Assembly: GCA_038064135.1 (NCBI GenBank)
Contig: JBBTTS010000055.1
Span: 1 to 5,313, forward strand
Direction of reading: 5' to 3'
Length of the DNA: 5,313 nt
Source: JBBTTS01 sp038064135
GTDB taxonomy: Bacteria; Patescibacteriota; Saccharimonadia; Saccharimonadales; OMJO01
Shown: piece by piece, positions 1 to 4,680 of the stretch
How the letters are laid out: each line of letters begins with the position of its first letter
Numbering within the stretch: position 1 is the first letter of the stretch
Made by a program: the position numbers and the translations under genes
The notes under the pieces: generated by a model
The model's database searches: none
The model's input: only the letters and a program-made list of their open reading frames with translations
Told to the model about the DNA's origin: nothing

Positions 1-303
1 ACTGCTAATAAGTCCGGCATCAAAAACCGTAAAGTTATCTATAGTGCTCCCCGAAATTTGTGCTAACTGATCGGTGAATATGTTTTCAGCTTTAGGTTTG
101 ATACTTCTAAAGCCGCGTAGTTTTGGCAGGCGCTGCATTAATGGGTTCTGACCACCTTCAAATCCTGGACGACGACGAGAACCAGTTCGGGATTTTTGAC
201 CTTTTGTGCCACGGCCAGCGGTTTTACCACGGCCAGCACTAATTCCACGGCCAACCCGAGACGATTTAGCTTTTTTAGCGGTAGTTAATTCATTAAATTT
301 CAT
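1..303 (-). CDS. rplO: 50S ribosomal protein L15 (uL15), N-terminal part; 3' end outside window
   Basis: L15 is a large-subunit protein that joins in mid to late assembly and threads a long basic N-terminal arm through 23S rRNA. The 101 visible codons start MKFNELTTAKKAKSSRVGRG and show the family hallmarks: Gly-Arg-rich repeats (GRGISAGRGKTAGRGTKGQKSR, about residues 18-39), then RRPGFEGGQNPLMQRLPKLRGF (about 44-65) and the beginning of the globular C-terminal domain. The family is usually near 145 residues, so about a third is missing past base 1. The ATG is at 303-301 and overlaps the rpsE stop as ATGA. A Shine-Dalgarno match AGAGGT (310-315) lies 6 bases upstream, inside the last rpsE codons. 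It directly follows rpsE; the rpmD gene that often lies between them is absent. secY commonly follows L15 but cannot be seen here. Confidence 0.97.
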   Translation of the reverse strand, partial: MKFNELTTAKKAKSSRVGRGISAGRGKTAGRGTKGQKSRTGSRRRPGFEGGQNPLMQRLPKLRGFRSIKPKAENIFTDQLAQISGSTIDNFTVFDAGLISS

Positions 304-869
304 ACTTTTACCTCTTTAGTTTTGGCAACAGATTTTACACTTTTTTTATCAGTTTGGGTAGTTATCCATTTAGAGGATGGTACTGCCGATTTTAGCGCAT
401 CGAGAGTTGCATAGGCGACATTAATTTTATTAGCTGATCCGAATGATTTAGAAAGTGCGTTATGAATTCCGGCTACTTCCAAAACCACCCGGACAGTTCC
501 CCCGGCGATTAACCCTGTTCCTGCGGCAGCAGGTTTTATTAAAATTCTTGCACCCGAAACTTTTGCTTCTACATCATGCGGAATTGTGTCTTTGTATATC
601 GAAATCTCGCTTAGATTTTTTTTGGCAACATCTGAGGCCTTACTAATTGCAGCTGTAACGTCTGCGCCTTTGGCAACCCCAATGCCTACTTTGCCTTTGT
701 GGTCACCAACAATTACAAGTGCGCGAAATCTAAAACGACGACCGCCCTTAACTACACGAGCTACTCGGTCAATATGAACAGTCCGCTCGTCATATTGCTT
801 TTCTTCAGTTTGGTCGGATTGGCGGCGATCGTGTCTTTTGTTATTATTTTGCCTGTGAAAATCAGCCAT
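300..869 (-). CDS. rpsE: 30S ribosomal protein S5 (uS5)
   Basis: S5 sits in the 30S body near the mRNA entry site and affects decoding accuracy; the family's N-terminal domain carries the spectinomycin-related loop. The product has 189 residues (E. coli 167). Residues 1-29 are a hydrophilic tail rich in Asn, Gln, Arg, Asp and Glu. The N-terminal RNA-binding domain spans about 30-93 (VVKGGRRFRFRALVIVGD, then GKVGIGVAKGADV). The C-terminal domain spans about 100-160 (ARILIKPAAAGTGLIAGG, VLEVAGIHNALSKSFGSAN). A Lys-rich tail ends KTKEVKV. The stretch NKINVAYATLDAL replaces the more common NPxNVVRAT pattern. The ATG follows the rplR TAG with no spacer; GGAG (876-879) lies 6 bases upstream. The stop is TGA, shared with the rplO start in ATGA. 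The last codons (AAA GAG GTA AAA GTA) supply the rplO ribosome site. Confidence 0.98.
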   Translation of the reverse strand: MADFHRQNNNKRHDRRQSDQTEEKQYDERTVHIDRVARVVKGGRRFRFRALVIVGDHKGKVGIGVAKGADVTAAISKASDVAKKNLSEISIYKDTIPHDVEAKVSGARILIKPAAAGTGLIAGGTVRVVLEVAGIHNALSKSFGSANKINVAYATLDALKSAVPSSKWITTQTDKKSVKSVAKTKEVKV

Positions 870-1226
870 CTAAAACTCCAGTCCTTCATTACGAGCCGCA
901 TCGGCTAATGCCTTTAACCGACCATGGTAAAGCCTACCATTGCGATCAAAAGTTACCTTTTTAATCTTTGAGGATTTAGCCTTTTGGCCAATTGCTGTAC
1001 CAACAATTTGAGCAATCTCAGTTTTAGTACCTGTTACATTCTTTTGACCGACACTTGAAGCATATACTAGAGTTTTTCCAGTTGAATCGTCTATAACCTG
1101 AGCTGTGACGTGATGATGGCTTATGAAAACCGTTAATCTTGGACGGTGGGTTGTACCAATAACAGTCTTGCGAATCTTTGCTTGTCTACGCGCTTTAGAC
1201 TGGTTTTTTAATTTAAGGCGATGCAT
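870..1226 (-). CDS. rplR: 50S ribosomal protein L18 (uL18)
   Basis: L18 binds 5S rRNA and, with L5, anchors it in the central protuberance of the 50S subunit. The product is 118 residues, the usual bacterial length. It opens with a basic N-terminal tail (MHRLKLKNQSKARRQAKIRK) followed by HRPRLTVFISHHHVTAQVIDD (about 27-47). It ends with the diagnostic C-terminal block FDRNGRLYHGRLKALADAAR plus NEGLEF (about 93-118). The ATG at 1226 has AAGGAG (1235-1240) 8 bases upstream, within the final rplF codons, which supports this start. The gap to rplF is 2 bases. The stop TAG abuts the rpsE ATG directly, so ribosomes ending L18 are placed at the S5 start. Nothing unusual is visible in the protein. 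Confidence 0.98.
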   Translation of the reverse strand: MHRLKLKNQSKARRQAKIRKTVIGTTHRPRLTVFISHHHVTAQVIDDSTGKTLVYASSVGQKNVTGTKTEIAQIVGTAIGQKAKSSKIKKVTFDRNGRLYHGRLKALADAARNEGLEF

Positions 1227-1228
1227 GA

Positions 1229-1768
1229 CTATTTCTCCTTGCCTGACTTACCGCTTTTGCGAATAATTCGCTCGTCGACATATTTTATACCTTTACCTTT
1301 GTATGGTTCGGGTTTTTTTAATGATCTAATCTCGGCAGCTACTTGTCCAACTTGTTGTTTACTGATTCCTGAAACTGTAATAATGTTTTGGTCTACGCTT
1401 ACTTGTACGCCTTCTGGAATTTTGTAGTTTACTTCGTGGGAAAATCCAATATTAAATTTTACAGCTTGGCCAGCTAACGCTACACGATAACCGACACCAT
1501 TTAGTTCGAGCTTTTTAGTGAAACCTTCGGTGACACCAATTACCATGTTGTTTATTAGGCTTCGCGCCAGTCCATGACGAGCACGATTTTCTGCTTCGTC
1601 ATTGACTCTGGTTACTGTTAGTTGACCAGCTTCTTGATTGACTTTTATGCCAGGCAGAGTAAATTGCCGCAAAGAACCTTTTGGACCTGCGACAGTTATA
1701 TTATCTGCGTCGACAGTAATTGTCACACCACTTGGGACCATTATTGGTAGTTTTCCTATACGACTCAT
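1229..1768 (-). CDS. rplF: 50S ribosomal protein L6 (uL6)
   Basis: L6 lies near the sarcin-ricin loop and the factor-binding site of the 50S subunit, and is built from two related domains. The product is 179 residues, a normal length. Domain 1 (about 1-80) starts MSRIGKLPIMVPSGVTITVD and includes VAGPKGSLR and RHGLARSLINNMVIGVTEGF. Domain 2 (about 83-175) has KKLELNGVGYRV, IGFSHEV, and the C-terminal signature VGQVAAEIRSLKKPEPYKGK followed by GIKYVDE. The ATG at 1768 has AAGGA (1775-1779) 6 bases upstream, in a 16-base gap after rpsH, so this ribosome site is one of few lying in a true spacer. The TAG stop is 2 bases before rplR, and the final Lys-Glu-Lys codons contain the rplR Shine-Dalgarno. 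Confidence 0.98.
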   Translation of the reverse strand: MSRIGKLPIMVPSGVTITVDADNITVAGPKGSLRQFTLPGIKVNQEAGQLTVTRVNDEAENRARHGLARSLINNMVIGVTEGFTKKLELNGVGYRVALAGQAVKFNIGFSHEVNYKIPEGVQVSVDQNIITVSGISKQQVGQVAAEIRSLKKPEPYKGKGIKYVDERIIRKSGKSGKEK

Positions 1769-1784
1769 TATTAATCCTTAACCT

Positions 1785-2186
1785 TTAATAAACCTGACAA
1801 ATTAATTCGCCACCGATTCCACTCGTTTTGGCTTTAATTCCTGTCATCATGCCCTTAGATGTCGATATGATCACAATCCCACGACCACGTTTTACAATTG
1901 GTATGGCGTCAGCTGATACATACTGTCGGCGTCCGGGTGTACTTATTCGTTTGATCTCGGTAATTTTGGCATTGGTGTGTGGCTTAAAAATACTGATGTG
2001 CAGGGTTTTATTTATACCTTTGCCGTCTGTAGTCACACTTTCTACAAAACTATTTTCGGCTAGTAATTTTGCTACCGCTTCTTTTACTTTAGAGTGCGGC
2101 AGATCGATCTCGTGCTTTGAAACAGCGATTGCATTGCGAATTCGAGCAAGCATATCGGCTATTGGGTCTGTTGTTGTTACTGACAT
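1785..2186 (-). CDS. rpsH: 30S ribosomal protein S8 (uS8)
   Basis: S8 is a primary 16S rRNA-binding protein of the central domain of the 30S subunit; in E. coli it also represses the spc operon by binding its mRNA around the L24/L5 junction. The product is 133 residues, normal for the family. The N-terminal half carries TTDPIADMLARIRNAIAVSK (5-24) and LPHSKVKEAVAKLLAENSFV. The C-terminal half carries RISTPGRRQYV, VIISTSKGMMTGIKAKTSGI and the terminal GGELICQVY. The ATG at 2186 has AAAGGAG (2195-2201) 8 bases upstream, in a 16-base gap after rpsN. The stop is TAA, with another 16-base gap to rplF. I did not recognise an S8-binding mRNA mimic at the rplX/rplE junction by eye, so autoregulation of the E. 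coli type is not supported here. Confidence 0.98.
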   Translation of the reverse strand: MSVTTTDPIADMLARIRNAIAVSKHEIDLPHSKVKEAVAKLLAENSFVESVTTDGKGINKTLHISIFKPHTNAKITEIKRISTPGRRQYVSADAIPIVKRGRGIVIISTSKGMMTGIKAKTSGIGGELICQVY

Positions 2187-2202
2187 AATTCTTGCTCCTT
2201 TC

Positions 2203-2472
2203 TTACCAACTTGATTTAGTTACGCCAGGGATTTCACCCTTGCTAGCGTGTTCACGAAAACTTATACGACTGAGCCCGAAGTGACGCATGTAACCATGCG
2301 GCCTGCCGGTTTCGGCACACCGATATTTTTTACGGGTGGGCGACGAATTGCGCGGCAGCAGATGCAGCCCGTCACGGTCTCCGGCTTTTTTTAACTCCAG
2401 ACGTCGTTCGGCATATTGCACGGCCATTTTCATTCTTTTTTCATCGCGGACAACCGCTGATCTCTTTGCCAT
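2203..2472 (-). CDS. rpsN: 30S ribosomal protein S14 (uS14), short form without zinc cysteines
   Basis: S14 binds the 3' major domain of 16S rRNA in the 30S head, next to S3 and S10. The product is 89 residues. Its N-terminal half (MAKRSAVVRDEKRMKMAVQY) is followed by LPRNSSPTRKKYRCAETGRP and then HGYMRHFGLSRISFREHASK, GEIPGVTKSSW, which is the classic S14 C-terminus. Only one cysteine (Cys52) is present, so this is the form lacking the four-cysteine zinc ribbon. It is about 12 residues shorter than E. coli S14 (101) and longer than the roughly 61-residue zinc form. The ATG overlaps the rplE TAA in TAATG, with AAGGAG (2480-2485) 7 bases upstream. GC is 138 of 270 bases (51 percent), against about 39 percent in samples of rplE and rpsH, and 4 of its 6 Leu codons are CTG. 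This may reflect transfer or gene replacement. Confidence 0.98.
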   Translation of the reverse strand: MAKRSAVVRDEKRMKMAVQYAERRLELKKAGDRDGLHLLPRNSSPTRKKYRCAETGRPHGYMRHFGLSRISFREHASKGEIPGVTKSSW

Positions 2473-3062
2473 TATCTAACTCCTTCTTTCTGAAAAGGCA
2501 TTCCAAACTTTTCTAGTAGTGCTTTAGCGTGTGAGGCTTGTAGTGTGTTAATTGCCATGACAATTTGTAAACCGTGTGATGTAGTTGTTTCATCGAAACT
2601 TAATTCTGGGAAAACAGATTGGTCAACAAAACCTAAGCTGTAGTTACCTTGCTTATCGAAGGCCTTGATCTTTACTCCGTGAAAGTCACGAAGTCTCGGT
2701 AAAACAATATTTATTACTCGATCCATGAACTCGTACATTCGCTCGTCTCTTAATGTAACTTTTAAACCAATTTTATTGCCTTCACGCAACTTAAAGCTAG
2801 CTATAGATTTTTTAGCAAGAGTTTCGACTGGACGCTGGCCGGTTATCTTAGTAAGAGTGTTAGTGGCTACTTCAAGAAGTTTTTTATCGTCTTTGGCTTG
2901 CCCTAAACCAACATTTACAACGATCTTTTCAATTCTGGGTACCTGGTTGATGTTCTTCAACTCAAGCTCTTTTAGCAGTTCCTGGCGGTATTTTTCCATG
3001 TAAAGATTTTTAAGTCGCGATTGGCCTATACTTTGAGTTATTGCAGTTGTTTTTGTAGCCAT
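2472..3062 (-). CDS. rplE: 50S ribosomal protein L5 (uL5)
   Basis: L5 binds 5S rRNA in the central protuberance, contacts P-site tRNA and forms a bridge to the 30S head. The product is 196 residues, against about 179 in most bacteria. The difference is mainly an N-terminal extension (MATKTTAITQSIGQSRLKNL) ahead of the usual MEKYRQELLKELELKNINQV. Conserved blocks follow: PRIEKIVVNVGLGQAKDD (42-59), ITGQRPVETLAKKSIASFKL, REGNKIGLKVTLRDERMYEF, NYSLGFVDQSVFPEL and the C-terminal GLQIVMAINTL region. The start at 3062 is preferred over Met22 (2999) because AAGGAG lies 8 bases upstream of it, while no such match precedes 2999. Both its ends are TAATG junctions, with rplX upstream and rpsN downstream. 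Its last codons (GAA GGA GTT AGA) contain the rpsN ribosome site. Confidence 0.98.
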   Translation of the reverse strand: MATKTTAITQSIGQSRLKNLYMEKYRQELLKELELKNINQVPRIEKIVVNVGLGQAKDDKKLLEVATNTLTKITGQRPVETLAKKSIASFKLREGNKIGLKVTLRDERMYEFMDRVINIVLPRLRDFHGVKIKAFDKQGNYSLGFVDQSVFPELSFDETTTSHGLQIVMAINTLQASHAKALLEKFGMPFQKEGVR

Positions 3063-3394
3063 TACTTCATCTCCTTGCCAGAACTTTTCAGTATCCGGAC
3101 TTTTGCACCACTAGCGTCAACTTTGTAACCAATTCGGCTTGGCTTTTTCTTAACTTCATCGTATGCCCCAACCTTACTTACAGCAATTGGTTTGGTGATT
3201 TCTACTATTCCACCCTGTGGGTATGCTTTATTAGGCTTAGTGTGGCGTTTTGCAATGTTTATACCTTCAACCGTTACCTTATTTAAAGTAGGGTGCGTAG
3301 TTAATATTTTTCCGGTTTTGCCCTTGTGTTTACCGCTACGAATCATTACTGTATCGCCTTTTTTGAGCCGGATTTTAAAAACAGGACTTTTCAT
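3062..3394 (-). CDS. rplX: 50S ribosomal protein L24 (uL24)
   Basis: L24 is an assembly-initiating protein that binds the 5' end of 23S rRNA near the polypeptide exit. The product is 110 residues, close to the usual 100-105. The KOW motif is at about 10-37 (KKGDTVMIRSGKHKGKTGKI), followed by VTVEGINIAKRHTKP, GGIVEITKPIAVSKV and the C-terminal PSRIGYKVDASGAKVRILKS. The usual DPKTGKPTRVG segment appears here as YDEVKKKPSRIG, a modest variant. The ATG at 3394 has GGAGGT (3401-3406) 6 bases upstream, one of the strongest sites in the window. It overlaps the rplN stop by one base in TAATG, and its own TAA overlaps the rplE start in the same way. Confidence 0.98.
   Translation of the reverse strand: MKSPVFKIRLKKGDTVMIRSGKHKGKTGKILTTHPTLNKVTVEGINIAKRHTKPNKAYPQGGIVEITKPIAVSKVGAYDEVKKKPSRIGYKVDASGAKVRILKSSGKEMK
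3071..3076 (-). promoter_or_regulatory. Shine-Dalgarno that decides the rplE start
   Basis: AAGGAG lies 8 bases before the ATG at 3062, within the last rplX codons. It favours the 196-residue L5 over a shorter version starting at Met22 (2999), where the preceding bases CGACTTAAAAATCTTTAC hold no such match. Confidence 0.8.
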
Positions 3395-3762
3395 TACAAA
3401 ACCTCCGGCGCTAAGCTAATAATTTTGCTATAGCCAAGGTCGCGAAGTTCGCGGGGAACTGGTCCAAAAATACGAGTAGCTTTTGGCAGTTTATCTTCAC
3501 CGATTATTACAGCCGCGTTGTCATCGAATGCAATTGTTGAGCCATCTTTCCGAACTATACGGTTTTTTGTTCGCACAACAACTGCCCTCACGACTGATTT
3601 TCGCTTAACTGTACCTGTAGGGTTAGCTAGCTTTACTGTTGCCACGATCTCATCGCCTACACGAGCATATCTACGCCGCGTCCCGCCGAGCACCCTTATG
3701 CATAAGATTTCTTTTGCGCCAGAATTATCGCAAACACCTAGCCGCGATTCTTGCTGAATCAT
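3394..3762 (-). CDS. rplN: 50S ribosomal protein L14 (uL14)
   Basis: L14 lies on the 50S interface, contributes to intersubunit bridge B8 and in many bacteria is the docking site of the silencing factor RsfS. The product is 122 residues, exactly the common bacterial length, and is the most typical protein in the window. It shows MIQQESRLGVCDNSGAKEIL, CIRVLGGTRRRYARVGDEIV, VRAVVVRTKNRIVRKDGS, FDDNAAVIIGEDKLPKATR, IFGPVPRELRD and the terminal SLAPEVL. The ATG at 3762 overlaps the rpsQ TGA by four bases (ATGA), with AAGGAG (3771-3776) 8 bases upstream. In E. coli the spc operon and its own promoter begin at this gene; here the overlap with rpsQ leaves no spacer for one. The last codons CCG GAG GTT TTG provide the rplX Shine-Dalgarno. 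Confidence 0.99.
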   Translation of the reverse strand: MIQQESRLGVCDNSGAKEILCIRVLGGTRRRYARVGDEIVATVKLANPTGTVKRKSVVRAVVVRTKNRIVRKDGSTIAFDDNAAVIIGEDKLPKATRIFGPVPRELRDLGYSKIISLAPEVL

Positions 3763-4061
3763 TCCGAGCTCTCCTTTTGTTGTGTCTTTTCTGGCTGGCT
3801 TTCGGGCTCGGTATGGCGGATGACGGCTCGTTCGATTATGCTGTCCAATTTGAAGTGTTTACGTGCACTGATTGGCCTTGTTTCACTAATAACAACCTTA
3901 TCACCAATTAGGGCTTTGTTTTTTTCATCATGAGCCATAAATTTCTTACTTATAGAATATCGTTTTTTATATAGTGGGTGTGTTTTATCAGTTCGAACTG
4001 TCACGACTATAGTCTTGTCAGCTTTGTCAGACGAAACAACACCAGTTAAAGACTTCGCCAT
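3759..4061 (-). CDS. rpsQ: 30S ribosomal protein S17 (uS17) with C-terminal tail
   Basis: S17 is a primary binder of the 16S rRNA 5' domain, with an OB-like fold and long basic loops. The product is 100 residues (E. coli 84). The core, about residues 1-80, shows MAKSLTGVVSSDKADKTIVV, HPLYKKRYSISKKFMAHDE (28-46), ALIGDKVVISETRPISARKH and FKLDSIIERAVI. After about residue 80 comes a hydrophilic tail, RHTEPESQPEKTQQKESSE, which looks disordered and is absent from the short family members. The ATG at 4061 has AAGGAG (4072-4077) 10 bases upstream, a slightly long spacing, in the last rpmC codons; one base separates the two genes. The stop TGA is shared with the rplN ATG, and the tail codons AAG GAG form the rplN ribosome site. 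Confidence 0.97.
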   Translation of the reverse strand: MAKSLTGVVSSDKADKTIVVTVRTDKTHPLYKKRYSISKKFMAHDEKNKALIGDKVVISETRPISARKHFKLDSIIERAVIRHTEPESQPEKTQQKESSE

Positions 4062-4062
4062 T

Positions 4063-4263
4063 TTAAATGTTCTCCTTTGCTAATTGTTCTCCGAGCACTG
4101 TCAACATTCGAGCCAGATCACGACGTTTTAGTCGTACAAGTCGAACATTTTGGACTTCACCCATGTGTATTCTTCGCTTTAGTTCAGCAATTTCGTCACG
4201 CAGGCTAGAGCTTTGTGACGTCAAATCGGTAGTTGAAAGTTTACGAATGTCTACAATTTTCAT
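4063..4263 (-). CDS. rpmC: 50S ribosomal protein L29 (uL29)
   Basis: L29 is a small helical-hairpin protein at the polypeptide exit, next to L23, where chaperones and targeting factors dock. The product is 66 residues, the usual size. Two helices can be inferred: about 10-38 (TTDLTSQSSSLRDEIAELKR) and 42-63 (LVRLKRRDLARMLTVLGEQL), joined by MGEVQNVR. The motif RRDLARMLTVL matches the family's RRDIARxxTVL. It has no strong motif beyond this, so position between rplP and rpsQ adds weight to the call. The ATG at 4263 is preceded at 5 bases by AGGAGGT, the best Shine-Dalgarno in the window. It lies one base from rplP and one base from rpsQ. Its last codons (GCA AAG GAG AAC ATT) contain the rpsQ ribosome site. 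Confidence 0.96.
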   Translation of the reverse strand: MKIVDIRKLSTTDLTSQSSSLRDEIAELKRRIHMGEVQNVRLVRLKRRDLARMLTVLGEQLAKENI

Positions 4264-4264
4264 G

Positions 4265-4678
4265 CTAGACCTCCTCTTTCACGATAAATCGTGTTTTAAT
4301 AGGCAGCTTATGGCTTGCTAGTCGCATTGCTTCACGGGCAACATCTTCACTTACACCTTGCATTTCAAACAAAATAGTCCCTGGACGAACTTTAGCTACA
4401 AAAAACTCTGGATTCCCCTTACCGCTGCCCATTTTTGTGCCCAGTGCTTTGCGGCTGACTGGAATGTGCGGAAAGATACGAATCCAAATTTTACCGCCAC
4501 GTTTGATATAACGCGTCATGGCTTGACGAGCTGCTTCTATTTGCCGCGAAGTTATCCGTTCTTGATCCATAGCTTGAAGCGCAAAACTGCCAAAAGCAAT
4601 GTAGTTACCCTTACTGGCAACACCACGGACGCGGCCTTTGCGGACTTTTCGGTGCTTAGTTCTGCTGGGAATTAACAT
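4265..4678 (-). CDS. rplP: 50S ribosomal protein L16 (uL16)
   Basis: L16 is a late-assembling 50S protein that supports tRNA at the A and P sites near the peptidyl transferase centre. From the ATG at 4678 the product is 137 residues, the family's normal length, and begins MLIPSRTKHRKVRKGRVRGV as expected. It continues with FGSFALQAM, ITSRQIEAARQAMTRYIKRG, GKIWIRIFPHIPVSRKALG, TKMGSGKGNPEFFVAKVRPG and ends with LASHKLPIKTRFIVKEEV. A longer reading frame from a TTG at 4708 would add ten residues inside rpsC that do not match the family, so I reject it. Residue 82, aligning with E. coli Arg81 in the loop MGSGKG, is Lys. The gene sits 2 bases after rpsC and 1 base before rpmC; its final codons GAG GAG GTC form the rpmC ribosome site. 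Confidence 0.98.
   Translation of the reverse strand: MLIPSRTKHRKVRKGRVRGVASKGNYIAFGSFALQAMDQERITSRQIEAARQAMTRYIKRGGKIWIRIFPHIPVSRKALGTKMGSGKGNPEFFVAKVRPGTILFEMQGVSEDVAREAMRLASHKLPIKTRFIVKEEV
4269..4275 (-). promoter_or_regulatory. Strong Shine-Dalgarno for rpmC
   Basis: The minus strand reads AGGAGGT, followed by CTAGC and the rpmC ATG, a 5-base spacing. It is the longest match to the 16S anti-Shine-Dalgarno sequence in the window. It falls inside the last rplP codons (GAG GAG GTC, encoding Glu-Glu-Val), so L16's C-terminus and the L29 ribosome site share the same bases. Confidence 0.85.
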
Positions 4679-4680
4679 GT

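Noticed and set aside
209..253. Three near-identical copies of CCACGGCCA (209-217, 227-235, 245-253)
   Set aside because: They encode the repeated Gly-Arg-Gly units of the L15 N-terminal arm, which is normal for the family, and are not a separate repeat element.
1769..1784. Promoter or terminator in the two 16-base spacers (1769-1784 and 2187-2202)
   Set aside because: Each holds only a Shine-Dalgarno and its spacing; neither has room for a -35/-10 pair or a hairpin with a T run.
1828..2214. Plus-strand open frame of 128 codons opposite rpsH
   Set aside because: It is fully antisense to a clear S8 gene, its translation resembles no family I know, and it reads as a shadow of the coding strand.
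300..3761. UGA recoded as glycine, as in Gracilibacteria and Absconditabacteria
   Set aside because: rpsE and rpsQ end in TGA at the expected C-termini, no in-frame TGA occurs inside any gene, and conserved glycines use GGN. Readthrough would add only about 6 to 7 residues before another stop, so the two stops alone would not be decisive.
4358..4675. Plus-strand open frame of 105 codons opposite rplP
   Set aside because: It is antisense to the conserved L16 coding sequence with no recognisable domain. The same holds for the shorter plus-strand frames at 2725-3003, 3192-3419, 3518-3757, 3639-3911 and 4067-4321.
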